A stretch of 64,000 bases of DNA from Cylindrospermum sp. NIES-4074 (GCA_003994795.1 AP018269.1:1801346-1865345), one strand, 5' to 3'. Shown: positions 8,812 through 19,271, counted from the first letter of the stretch. Program-made: numbers and translations. The notes: generated by a model from the sequence alone, not told the origin.

Positions 8812-9806
8812 TATGGTTCGATGCCTGCGCGTTGGAGGGCGTCGCGGATGGGTGCTAGGTGACGTTTATGATCGACTCTGACTAATTCTGTGGAATTGTA
8901 TAAGCTGCGTAGCAGTTGGTTATTTTGTGGCTGATTTAATTTGAGTAGGGCGTTAATAAGTTTTTCCCGAGCAACTACTGGCACATCATCATCAACGACG
9001 ATACCGTGAGCAGGGACACCAGAGATTTTGTGCAGTATCCGTAATTTGCTTTTTTCTTCTGCGGTGATATACGGCGGAAAAAGAGCATATTCGGATACTG
9101 CCGCCACATCAGCTTGACCGCGCACTACTGCTTGTAAGGCTTTGCTGTAATTGCCACCGTAGGCAATTTGACCAAAGAAACCGTCTAGGCGATCGCGATT
9201 GGGTACAAATCCTTGTTTTACCAATTCGCTGATAGGGAAAATGAACCCTGAACCGGAAGTAGGAGAGGTAAAGGCGATTTTTTTACCCCGCAGTTGTTGG
9301 AGGGTGGCTTTGGCTGTGTTTCTAGTTTTGATGGGGCTATTGTTGGGGACGACAAAAATTGAGTTGTAAGTATATCTACCTGAGTAATTATCCCGAACCT
9401 CTGCTAGATATAAACGGGAGTTTGCTAACTGTTCAGCTTTCAATGCGGGACGACTACTTAAAAAAGCTACATCTGCCCGATTTGCTCTTAAGGCTTCTAC
9501 AGCTGCGGTGTCATCACCTATCTGTGCTTTAACTGGGATTCCCAGTTCTCTAGATAAAAATACACCTACTGCATTGGCTTTATTTTGCAAGTCTGTAGAA
9601 TCAGACCGGTTAGGAAAAACTATTGTTAAGGTTTTTAGCTTTTGGGCAAGTAAGCGTGGTGCTTGTTGATTGGAGTTAGAATTGGCGTTAGCAGCGCTGA
9701 CCGGAGGTATCGCTTCTGGCATCTGTCCCAATGTGCTGAAAACTAAACCTGTAAGCGCCACAAATGCTGCACCAGCACCCAACAAGCCTTTTTTACTCAC
9801 ACTCAT
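8811..9806 (-). CDS. phnD: Phosphate/phosphite/phosphonate ABC transporter substrate-binding protein
   Basis: A 331-residue periplasmic binding protein of the PhnD family. The N-terminus (KKGLLGAGAAFVALTGLVF then SAANANS) is a secretion signal without a lipobox cysteine. The mature part starts TIVFPNRSDSTDLQNKA. The conserved ligand-loop stretch FTSPTSGSGFIFPISEL and the following GQIAYGGNYSKAL fit the family. It is first in phnD-phnC-phnE. The spacer to phnC has been expanded by repeats, which may weaken co-transcription. The likely promoter lies in 9807-10020; Pho-box control is expected for this family, but I could not identify a convincing box. Confidence 0.9.
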   Translation of the reverse strand: MSVSKKGLLGAGAAFVALTGLVFSTLGQMPEAIPPVSAANANSNSNQQAPRLLAQKLKTLTIVFPNRSDSTDLQNKANAVGVFLSRELGIPVKAQIGDDTAAVEALRANRADVAFLSSRPALKAEQLANSRLYLAEVRDNYSGRYTYNSIFVVPNNSPIKTRNTAKATLQQLRGKKIAFTSPTSGSGFIFPISELVKQGFVPNRDRLDGFFGQIAYGGNYSKALQAVVRGQADVAAVSEYALFPPYITAEEKSKLRILHKISGVPAHGIVVDDDVPVVAREKLINALLKLNQPQNNQLLRSLYNSTELVRVDHKRHLAPIRDALQRAGIEP

Positions 9807-10027
9807 TTGTCAATCTCCATTAGGAAGTTTTTGCAGTATTTTTGATAATTACTTGCAACTAGTCGATAAATGAATCTAAAGCTTTTAGGTACAAAAGTCA
9901 ATATGAGGTGTGTTATGACTCATCTATGACAGGTATAGATTCAGGCAAAAGTAGTTTAATTTCTTTTCGGCTACTGACTTAGTTGTAGGGTGCGTCAGAT
10001 GTAAAAAATCTGTTCATTTAATTAAAT

Positions 10028-10126
10028 GTAGGTTGGGTTGAGGGACGAACGCGAACAGCGTGCCGGAGGCATAACCCAACACAACCCTTCTGAATGTTGG
10101 GTTCTCACACGGTAAGCCCAACCTAC
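10028..10126. repeat. GTAGGTTGGG ... CCCAACCTAC palindromic element
   Basis: Terminal inverted repeats GTAGGTTGGG and CCCAACCTAC enclose GTGCCGGAGGCATAACCCAAC and a TGTTGGGTT block. The same family is embedded in both tandem units at 14899-15522. Confidence 0.75.
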
Positions 10127-10269
10127 TAATAAAAGTTTTATGCTAACTAATTATCCGGACTTGATATTATCGTTGATTCATCTCATGTTCATGTATAGTG
10201 CGTAAGTTCTAATTTATGCGATCGCCTCCGGCGGGCGGGTACGCCATCGCTATGCGGGTGCTGTTGCCC

Positions 10270-10338
10270 AACCATCCTAAAAGGATGGTTGCACCGTGCC
10301 AAAGGCACGGTAAAGGCTTGCTGTATATAGCAAGCCTT
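10270..10338. repeat. Three consecutive perfect hairpins
   Basis: AACCATCC/GGATGGTT (10270-10290), ACCGTGCC/GGCACGGT (10293-10311) and AAGGCTTGCT/AGCAAGCCTT (10313-10338) follow one another with 1-2 base gaps. They lie just downstream of the catalase-related gene (minus strand), where they could stop transcription or protect the 3' end. None has a clear U run. Confidence 0.65.
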
Positions 10339-10382
10339 GGCAACATAGTCATTGTGGTGGAATTTATTTCTGAGGTGAAAAA

Positions 10383-11564
10383 TCAGACAGTGGGTTCCTG
10401 GTAATTGACTCCTCGTTTATTGTGACGGGACTCAGCAACAATAGGATAAACAATGCTGCGTAACCGATTAATCGCACCGACAGGACGATGCACAGCTAGA
10501 CCATTCCCAGGAGAAAAACTGAGATTTTCCCCAAAGTTATTTTCTTGGGGATCATTAACCTGCTGATGCTTAACTGTCAGACGACCAACTGTAAAGAAGG
10601 GTGATTCCTCTTCATTCCAAGGGATGGTGGTATCATCAATGGACATCTCTGGGCTAGTTTGAAACTGGATTTGAAAATCCCAGGTGTATTCAGCGTCAGG
10701 CTTTGCTAAAGCTTGAATGATATCCTCTCGGTAGTAGTTATCATCTGAACCTAAAGCTTTGGCTTTTTTAAGTTCACTTTCTGGTCTGGACTCTAGAGGA
10801 AGTTGTTGATGAGGTGGTTGACTGGAAATCGGAGTAAATCCATATTTAATGACAGCCGGATATTCCACAGGAACTCGACCTGGTTGGGATGGGTCAAAAT
10901 CAGATTTGAGTCCTAGAGAATATGCTGAAGCACTCCAATAGCGTTCTATGAGCAAAGTTTTGGGAAACCGTTTGAAACTGGTTTTTAAAAGAGTGAATTC
11001 GTAGGGATGCAAGTTTAGCCATAAAAGCACCAACAGCTTAAAAAGTGGAAACAGCCCTGCTCGATAAATCGCCGAGAAAAAGCCGTGGAAGTCTTTGATG
11101 GTTCTAACAAAAAAGAGTTCGGTATTGTGGACAATAATATCTTGGGTTTTTAACTCGTGACTTTGCGGTAGTCGTTCTCCTTCTACCCCTATGACTTTTA
11201 CGGCCATAGAGCGCGTATCGCCTTCATAATCACCCTTGACTGAGAACGCACCACTGGCAAATCGTAGCCAAACCGGATATTGTTTCGCTTTGGCAAATAA
11301 ACCTTGCTTTAAGGAAATTGCTTGCAGTTGAGCTTCAGTTAATGAGGTGCGTTTTTTCAATTCTTGCTTAATGGCTGCTTCATCAAAGTCAAAGATTTCT
11401 AAAGTACCTTGAACAGCGGCGTGGGTTTTAGCGTGAGTATCTCTCTTGGCTGTTTGTTTCTTCTCTCCTCCATAAAGATTGTCCATGTTCTTTTTAACTA
11501 GCTCACTCATGAGAGCGCAATATTTGGCTTCTTCTAGTTCTGGATATTCGGTAAAAAGTTTCAT
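10383..11564 (-). CDS. Catalase-related hemoprotein, probable fatty-acid hydroperoxide lyase
   Basis: The 393-residue product is a mini-catalase, shorter than true catalases, of the group that includes allene oxide synthases and hydroperoxide lyases. Catalase landmarks are visible: distal histidine H44 in KRDTHAKTHAAVQG, N147 in IIVHNTELFFVR, and a proximal tyrosine region ERYWSASAYSLG near residues 208-218. It lies directly downstream of a COX-like dioxygenase gene. In Nostoc punctiforme a neighbouring pair of this kind was shown to be a linoleate 10S-dioxygenase and a catalase-related 10S-hydroperoxide lyase (Brash and colleagues, from memory). I infer the same role here; allene oxide synthase activity is the alternative. 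The 208-base gap to the upstream gene contains a GGCGTCTCGCC palindrome. Confidence 0.8.
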   Translation of the reverse strand: MKLFTEYPELEEAKYCALMSELVKKNMDNLYGGEKKQTAKRDTHAKTHAAVQGTLEIFDFDEAAIKQELKKRTSLTEAQLQAISLKQGLFAKAKQYPVWLRFASGAFSVKGDYEGDTRSMAVKVIGVEGERLPQSHELKTQDIIVHNTELFFVRTIKDFHGFFSAIYRAGLFPLFKLLVLLWLNLHPYEFTLLKTSFKRFPKTLLIERYWSASAYSLGLKSDFDPSQPGRVPVEYPAVIKYGFTPISSQPPHQQLPLESRPESELKKAKALGSDDNYYREDIIQALAKPDAEYTWDFQIQFQTSPEMSIDDTTIPWNEEESPFFTVGRLTVKHQQVNDPQENNFGENLSFSPGNGLAVHRPVGAINRLRSIVYPIVAESRHNKRGVNYQEPTV

Positions 11565-11669
11565 GTTTTTAAGTAGGATTAATTGAGTTTATTTTCAGCT
11601 GCGACCGCTTGTTTGCAGTTATTACTCACCCAGCTTCGGGAATTTGTTTGAAACAATAATCAGATATTC

Positions 11670-11721
11670 GTAGAACAGGCGTCTCGCCTGTTTTGGGCGG
11701 GCGAGACGCCCACCCCACAAG
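11670..11721. repeat. GGCGTCTCGCC / GGGCGAGACGCCC palindromic repeat
   Basis: GTAGAACAGGCGTCTCGCCTG followed by GGGCGGGCGAGACGCCCACC can fold on itself. A close copy is at 19841-19893, and related GGGTGGGCATCTTGCCCGCC units occur at 18118-18146 and 49956-50092. Confidence 0.75.
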
Positions 11722-11773
11722 ATAGTTGATTTTGGACTGGCAACGCCACTACAGAGTGGGATATTAAAACCGC

Positions 11774-13402
11774 TTAAAGGTCAAAGGTAACTTTGTACTT
11801 CTTGCCTGATGGGGGAACGTTGCGATTCACTAAATCTGAGACAGTTTTGGTATTTTGAATTATTTCCCAACCCACAGGAGAAAAGGTGTCTTTATTGAAG
11901 ATATTGGGTGATAGTAAAGGATTATTCAGAGCCTCAGAAAAGGCATCAATTCCAATTATGCGTGCTACTAGGGGAGGGATAGTTGAATTTTGCCGCACTT
12001 CCTCGGCGTAGATTCCCACAAAGAACTCAATTTTATCAACATGACCATATAATTCTTTGAGTTTCGCTTGAGCAAATTCATTGCCAGTAATTTGTTCAAA
12101 CCTCGTCACTCTGGGGAAACCGCACAATTCCCGATAATCGTTGTAGCTGGCTAATTGTAGCTGCCGTCCCAGTTTAATTGATGGTAATTCGGTTAACTCA
12201 ACTAATATATCAGGAGTGTTGAATAAACCAATTTTTGTACCTGGTTGGGAACAAGTTTCTTCCATCAATGCCCCTAAACCTTGGTCAATAAACAGCTTAT
12301 TGTTCCAAAGAGTGGTAGCAATGTGGGTTGGTTGACCGTTATATTTAAATGTTTCGGGAATCGCACTATGCCAGCGATAAACAAAGTCAAACTCAATTGC
12401 CATCCAATTGGGGCGATACCAACTTTCTTTAGTAAAAGCTTCAGGATCGGCAAATAGCTTAAAGTGATAAGGAGTGATGTGGTTAATGTACTCTTCCATG
12501 ATGATTTTGAGAATTATCGCCATGAGAATATTTCTCGATGTTTGGAAGAGGCGTTCATCATCCCAATTTGGATAATTGCTGGCTAATACATCACAAAGAC
12601 GATTATGTTCCCGGATACATAGAGTATTGAGCATGACGTAGCCAATTTGCACATTTGCTCGTTCTACTCCCATCGCAAACATATATTGTTTTTTATCTGG
12701 GGGCTGTCTTTTCTCATCATTGATGGGTTCATAAAGTCCCTCAAATTGAGGATCAACTATACCCTGCGCTGGATCAGCATAATAAAATAAGGGATATTCT
12801 TCTTCTACACCATCTTGGCGCTTGAGTTTTTGAGTTTTAAATTTACCTCCTTGAAAGGTTCTTAAAAGATGTGTTTGTTTTCTGGTTAAACCATAAACAT
12901 TAGATAATTCAATTTCATGGTTGGAGGTGTTTTTTAATTTGTTAGTGTGATCAATGCGGAGAAAACTATCAGTGAACCACTGCACCCAATAGGGAAACAG
13001 CATAGTTGATTTGCTGGAATAAATGGTTTTACCATCTCTTTTACGGAATAAAATAGCTAGGTCTTCAAGTTTTGGTAAATTGCCCTCAGCGTTTAATTTT
13101 GGGTCGGGTGGTAGATGTCGTCCTGTATAAGTGCGGTCGTTGAGTGATTCCCAGGAAGTATAAGTATCTGTTTTTTTGGGAATTTCTGTACCAGGAATAT
13201 GCTCATCTAGAGTCATCATACTGTAGGGATTAGGACGAGTAGGAATTTTATAGATGAGACTGTTAATCAAAGTTTTATTAACTTTCCGGGCAAGAGATTT
13301 GTTGCTTTGGAGTAATTGCCAAATCCCTTTAAAGTGGGTTAAAACGTATGTTTGAATTTTGTTGTTTAAACCATCTTTGGATGTGTCTCTTTGTGCAGCC
13401 AT
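11774..13402 (-). CDS. Cyclooxygenase-like heme fatty-acid dioxygenase
   Basis: The 542-residue product aligns by eye with animal prostaglandin H synthases over most of its length. LCIREHNRLCDVLAS, DDERLFQTSRNILMA and HITPYHFKLFADP match COX blocks. EFDFVYRWHSAIPETF contains the catalytic-radical tyrosine (Y342, COX Tyr385) and proximal heme histidine (H345, COX His388). S489 aligns with the aspirin serine, and Q141 with COX Gln203. The COX distal histidine (His207) aligns with D145, so classical peroxidase activity may be weak or absent. There is no signal peptide or EGF domain. The N. punctiforme homologue next to a catalase-related gene was reported to be a linoleate 10S-dioxygenase (from memory), which is the best functional guess. 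It sits 70 bases downstream of a DUF2235 hydrolase gene. Confidence 0.87.
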   Translation of the reverse strand: MAAQRDTSKDGLNNKIQTYVLTHFKGIWQLLQSNKSLARKVNKTLINSLIYKIPTRPNPYSMMTLDEHIPGTEIPKKTDTYTSWESLNDRTYTGRHLPPDPKLNAEGNLPKLEDLAILFRKRDGKTIYSSKSTMLFPYWVQWFTDSFLRIDHTNKLKNTSNHEIELSNVYGLTRKQTHLLRTFQGGKFKTQKLKRQDGVEEEYPLFYYADPAQGIVDPQFEGLYEPINDEKRQPPDKKQYMFAMGVERANVQIGYVMLNTLCIREHNRLCDVLASNYPNWDDERLFQTSRNILMAIILKIIMEEYINHITPYHFKLFADPEAFTKESWYRPNWMAIEFDFVYRWHSAIPETFKYNGQPTHIATTLWNNKLFIDQGLGALMEETCSQPGTKIGLFNTPDILVELTELPSIKLGRQLQLASYNDYRELCGFPRVTRFEQITGNEFAQAKLKELYGHVDKIEFFVGIYAEEVRQNSTIPPLVARIIGIDAFSEALNNPLLSPNIFNKDTFSPVGWEIIQNTKTVSDLVNRNVPPSGKKYKVTFDL

Positions 13403-13472
13403 AATTGTTTTTACCTATTTTCAAATTTTGTGTTTAATGCGCTCTAACTTTTTCTACTGAGATTAGCCAACT

Positions 13473-14498
13473 TCATTTAAATTGATCGAGTTTGGAGATA
13501 ATCTTTTGGAGATTTTTAGGTCGATAGTCCTGGCGACTTTTTAAACGCTTGATGGTGCTTTCATGAAGGTCTTCAATGACATCGCTGACATCACGAAACT
13601 TGATTCCTGCCAATTTAAAGAATCCAATTTCGTTCTTAAAGTCACATTCATAATTGGGGTTGATGCCTGTGGGAATCACGCTTGTATCGAAGTCCAGCCC
13701 TAATTTCAACTCACCGATGGAATCAATCATCCACTGTAAGGCAGTATCTGATAGCCCACTGTGTTCTTTCGTTCCACCACCGACGCAACCATGTTCACCT
13801 GGAAACCACTTTTGAATTAATCGCTGGTTTTCAGCTTCAGGATGCTTGTTCATGGGGGTGACATCAAAGATTTCGCGGATTTCGTCGATCGCCACTGCGT
13901 GCAATGCATTTTTAATAAATTTGTTTAAAGTGGTGTCGTGGAATCTGTACCGCTGATTTAGCTGCTTTAGCTGGTTGCTAAACCTGCGGAAGGCGGCTAA
14001 CCCAGGAATACCAAGGGCGCCAACGGTATCAAAACAACCAAGCAAAGTGATGGGGACGCGATCGCCATAACTTGCACGGTAATCTACTGCTGTCTTATCT
14101 CTGGGTTTAATTCCCCGGTTACGGTAAAGTTCATAAGCATCATGTGTTTTGGTGACATGGGGACGGTTGAGGAGGCCGGAGCAATAAATCATCCCCGCTA
14201 GACTCCTCACTGTGTAAGCACCGCGACTGAAGCCAAACAGATAGATTTCGTCACCAGGAACATAGTTGAGGCTCAGAAATCGGTAGCCATCCTCTATATT
14301 TTTATCGATTCCTGCTCCGGTAATTCCACCCAATATCTTTCCACTCTCAGTACCAATGCCCTCGTCATAGAAGACGATCTGTGCAACACCGTCATTGGCG
14401 ATCGGTTTCACAGATTGAGCTAGCTTAACTACATTGGTTGGGTAGGGACTCGTTAACTGTTGCCAGGTGCCATCACAACAAATAACAAGACGTTTCAT
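13473..14498 (-). CDS. DUF2235 (T6SS Tle1-like) alpha/beta-hydrolase
   Basis: A 341-residue hydrolase starting MKRLVICCDGTWQ, the opening of the DUF2235 family, which includes Tle1-type phospholipases. The nucleophile elbow is GFSRGAY (G-x-S-x-G), and GCFDTVGALGIPG probably carries the catalytic aspartate. The ATG at 14498 is preferred over 14525 because the family begins there. It is the first gene of a minus-strand cluster with the COX-like dioxygenase and the catalase-related protein. That position suggests it could release the fatty acid substrate from membrane lipids. This is inference: DUF2235 proteins are diverse and many are uncharacterised. No signal peptide is evident, so a cytoplasmic location is likely. 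Confidence 0.8.
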   Translation of the reverse strand: MKRLVICCDGTWQQLTSPYPTNVVKLAQSVKPIANDGVAQIVFYDEGIGTESGKILGGITGAGIDKNIEDGYRFLSLNYVPGDEIYLFGFSRGAYTVRSLAGMIYCSGLLNRPHVTKTHDAYELYRNRGIKPRDKTAVDYRASYGDRVPITLLGCFDTVGALGIPGLAAFRRFSNQLKQLNQRYRFHDTTLNKFIKNALHAVAIDEIREIFDVTPMNKHPEAENQRLIQKWFPGEHGCVGGGTKEHSGLSDTALQWMIDSIGELKLGLDFDTSVIPTGINPNYECDFKNEIGFFKLAGIKFRDVSDVIEDLHESTIKRLKSRQDYRPKNLQKIISKLDQFK

Positions 14499-14898
14499 AG
14501 TTTTATTTCCCAGCCTTGTAAACAATAGATACAGACTTTAAAGCTGATCAATGTAGCATTTTTTATTCGTGTAAGGTACACCAGAACCTTTGATTGATAA
14601 GCTTTATAGCTCTCATATATGTACCTCATCTAAACAAGAAACGCTATAGTCTTGCAAACAATTGATATAAACGTCCCACTTTTCTCACTTTTCATACTTT
14701 TCTCAATAAAAAGTTAGCAACCATTGTTACTTTTTCCGAATCAGCTAACACGTACGTGTTTAGATGGGTAATAGTTGAGATAAGTGATGTTGGTGCGATC
14801 GCATCTTTTTATGAGCAAGCAAATAACGCACCAATCAATGGATGATGACCTGTAGTAATTAAGCAATTAAACATTTGGTAAAAAAGAATTATGGAGAA
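14499..14898. other. Upstream region of the lipid-oxidation cluster
   Basis: About 400 bases, AT-rich, without a gene. It presumably carries the promoter of the DUF2235 - dioxygenase - catalase-related cluster. I see no clear operator. Confidence 0.5.
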
Positions 14899-15522
14899 GT
14901 TCCGTGGAACGTCTCTACATCTATCCTAAGGCGGATAATTTCGCGATCGCAGGTAATAATTTATTAGCCTCTTCCACCAACTTAGCCACAGTCGGCAAAC
15001 CTATAAATAATCCCTTCAACATAGTGATTGCTGTTTTGGCTGTCTACGTAGGTTGGGTTGAGGAACGTTCGCGGAGCGTGCCGGAGGCATAACCCAACAT
15101 TTCCGAAACTTTGTTGGGTTTCACTTCGTACTGCTCCGCAGAAGCAAGCTACTACCCAACCTACAATTTTCTACAATTTTCTTAACTGAACCATATTGGA
15201 GTGTAGAGACGTTCCGTGGAACGTCTCTACATCTATCCTAAGCCGAATAATTTCGCGATCGCAGGTAATAATTTATTAGCCTCTTCCACCAACTTAGCCA
15301 CAGTCGGCAAACCTATAAATAACCCCTTCAACATAGTAATTGCTGTTTTGGCTGTCTACGTAGGTTGGGTTGAGGAACGTTCGCGGAGCGTGCCGGAGGC
15401 ATAACCCAACATTTCCGAAACTTTGTTGGGTTTCACTTCGTACTGCTCCGCAGAAGCAAGCTACTACCCAACCTACAATTTTCTACAATTTTCTTAACTG
15501 AACCATATTGGAGTGTAGAGAC
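14899..15522. repeat. Two tandem 312 bp units copying the 3' end of the pentapeptide gene plus a palindromic element
   Basis: Units 14899-15210 and 15211-15522 are nearly identical, and a partial third copy (15523-15669) forms the real 3' end of the adjacent gene. Each unit starts with GTTCCGTGGAACGTCTCTAC, includes the last 40-odd codons of the pentapeptide gene in the same orientation, and continues into a GTAGGTTGGG...CCCAACCTAC element. The units are orphan gene tails. A few substitutions (GGCGGAT versus GCCGAAT near 14931/15243) distinguish them. Confidence 0.9.
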
Positions 15523-15544
15523 GTTCCGTGGAACGTCTCTACAT

Positions 15545-17599
<2,055 letters not shown>

Positions 17600-17720
17600 C
17601 TGCAACTCTACGGATACAGGGATGGGTTTACTATACCCTGAAGTTCGTAGGTTTAGTTATCTATTTCTTGTTATCCAACTCTGCTTATTGGTGACAAATT
17701 AAGCGAAAACCCTTTTAAAA

Positions 17721-17827
17721 TCTCGTTCCCAGACTCTGGCTGGGAATGCCTACTCTAAGGCTGCCGCCTTCTGTATAAGCGGCAGAGCCGCAATGAATGC
17801 ATTAAGAGTCGGAGACTGGGAACGAGA
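17721..17827. repeat. TCTCGTTCCCAG ... CTGGGAACGAGA element
   Basis: A 107 bp palindromic element with ends TCTCGTTCCCAG and CTGGGAACGAGA and internal GCTGCCGC/GCGGCAG arms. A related, less symmetric block lies at 50737-50878. Confidence 0.75.
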
Positions 17828-17843
17828 TAAAGGAAAATCTTTA

Positions 17844-17983
17844 GTCTACTTCAGTAGACTTTGGCTATGAGCCTTGCACTTCAGTGCTAGGCGGAATGTC
17901 GGTAAGCGCGATATCTTGCACCAGCCCCAAAACCGCCTCAGAATGAATTCTGAGGCTAATAGCCAAAGTCGTCTCAAGACGAC
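17844..17983. repeat. Imperfect inverted-repeat element (ATAGCCAAAGTC ends)
   Basis: The left arm GTCTACTTCAGTAGACTTTGG and right arm CCAAAGTCGTCTCAAGACGAC are imperfect inverses, and each arm is itself a small palindrome. The interior has a CCGCCTCAGAATGAATTCTGA hairpin. Confidence 0.65.
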
Positions 17984-18213
17984 TGAGAAAGAGTTTCAGT
18001 CTACTTTAGTGGAGTTTGCCAAAAGGAGGGAATTGATTCCCAGATGGGTTAGGGGGCTAATTGAGAATGGTGCAAGATATCCGAAAACGGGAGGTAATTT
18101 CAAACTTGCTTGCATTAGGGCGGGCAAGATGCCCACCCCACAAGATTTTGATGAAGTATTAGATATGCAAACTGGATGTGGAACAGTTTTCATCTATTTG
18201 AACCACATCTATC

Positions 18214-18408
18214 GTAGGGAACAGTGCTCCTTGGTATCAACTTAAGCTCAAATCGGCGGTTGGAAACCGCAACTACACAGGCAAAACCCACCTGCGTGGG
18301 TTTCAAACAGCTAATTTTTCCTTAGTCCACGGAGGTGGACTTTGTTTGTGTAGCCGCGACTTCTAGTCGCTAGGGCTTAAGTTGACACGCATGAGCACTG
18401 TTCCCTAC
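18214..18408. mobile_element. 195 bp MITE-like element with GTAGGGAACAGTGCTC ends
   Basis: GTAGGGAACAGTGCTC at the left reappears inverted as GAGCACTGTTCCCTAC at the right, followed inward by TCAACTTAAGC / GCTTAAGTTGA. The interior includes AACCCACCTGCGTGGGTT and GTCCACGGAGGTGGAC hairpins and does not code. Confidence 0.75.
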
Positions 18409-18548
18409 CGTGTGGTCTATTTACCTGAAAATCGCTGTAATACCAATTCCCCATAAAGTTGAAACAAATGAGATCCCCCCAACCCCCCTTAAAAAGGGGG
18501 GCTAGGATAAATCATATGTATCAAGGTTTAAGAGAAATGGTATAAGTT

Positions 18549-18900
18549 GTCAGCAATACCCTAAAGCTTGGAACTTCTACCCTAAAGCTGGAAACTTTTA
18601 CCCTAGAGCTTGGAACTTTTACCCTAGAGCTTGGAACTTGCAGCCTAAAGCTTGGAACTTTGAGCCTAAAGCTTGGAACTTTAACTTAGAAGGCTCGAAA
18701 CTTGCAGCCTAAAGCATGAAACTTCGAGCTTAAAGCTGGAAACTTCGAGCCTAAAGCATGAAACTTTGACCCCAAAGGCTCGGAACTTTGAGCCTAAAGC
18801 ATGAAACTTTGAGCTTGAAGCTCGAACAATGAAGCTTTGAGCTTGGGATGTCGAGCTTTTACCTTCAACATCTAAGCTCAAAGCTATAAATTTTTACCTT
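18549..18900. repeat. Degenerate 20-21 bp minisatellite (AAGCTTGGAACTTT-type units)
   Basis: About 17 imperfect units of CCTAAAGCTTGGAACTTTGAG. The left half has a 20-21 base period and the right half a 21-base period, so one minus-strand frame gives a seven-residue pattern (VSCFRLE VSSFKLE). No start signal or family match supports translation, and I treat it as repeat DNA. Confidence 0.85.
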
Positions 18901-18940
18901 TTAGGCTAATTTATCGGGGTTCTCAGATGGGTGAGGTACC

Positions 18941-19194
18941 AATACGGTTCGGTTAAGATCCCCCCGCCTGCGGCGACCCCCTTAAAAAGGGGGTAAAAGA
19001 GAGTTCAAAGCCCCCCTTTTTAAGGGGAGCCAGTTGCGTGGTGTTAGCGAAGCGTTAGCGACGTAGGAGCGTCGGCAGCGCGGTCTTGGGGGTCTCCCCC
19101 ATGAGCGACTGCCGAAAGGGTTTCCCGACTTGAGCTTGCCTGGCGTGGGTTGGGGGGATCTTCGATGGATTTAAACGTTAACCGAACCGTATTG
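18941..19194. mobile_element. 254 bp MITE, copy A (AATACGGTTCGGTTAA ends)
   Basis: The left end AATACGGTTCGGTTAA is matched by TTAACCGAACCGTATT at the right. An almost identical copy of equal length lies in opposite orientation at 25354-25607. The flanks GGTGAGGTACC (left) and GGTGAGGTGCG (right) look like an 11-base target duplication with two changes. The interior carries CCCCCTTAAAAAGGGGG hairpins and no gene. Confidence 0.85.
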
Positions 19195-19230
19195 GGTGAG
19201 GTGCGGACTATAGCGGTTCTTGGTTGGCTG

Positions 19231-19271
19231 CAATACACAATGTAGAGACGTTACATGTAACGTCTCTACAT
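19231..19271. repeat. GTAGAGACGTTACATGTAACGTCTCTAC palindrome family member
   Basis: A near-perfect palindrome with arms GTAGAGACGTTAC and GTAACGTCTCTAC. Relatives are at 15203-15232 and 15515-15542 (GTAGAGACGTTCC arms) and 30882-30909. It lies just beyond the stop codon of the gene ending at 19284 and may act as its terminator. Confidence 0.7.

Larger units (their letters stand above)
9807..10382. other. Intergenic region between phnD and the catalase-related gene
   Basis: About 575 bases without a gene. It contains phnD promoter sequence, a 99 bp palindromic element (10028-10126), a HIP1-rich stretch (about 10216-10250) and three hairpins in series (10270-10338). Confidence 0.6.

Noticed and set aside
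9807-10020. Pho box upstream of phnD
   Set aside because: No pair of CTTAACCT-like half-sites with proper spacing could be identified with confidence.
14904-15404. Two identical 62-codon plus-strand frames
   Set aside because: They are antisense to the tandem copies of the pentapeptide gene tail and differ only as the DNA repeat does; not genes.
17874-18245. Plus-strand open frame of 123 codons
   Set aside because: It is assembled from several palindromic repeats (17844-17983 and the start of 18214-18408), with no ribosome site and no family resemblance.
18681-18881. Minus-strand open frame of 66 codons with VSCFRLE-type repeats
   Set aside because: It is read from the 21 bp minisatellite. 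No start signal or conserved core was seen, so it is treated as repeat DNA.
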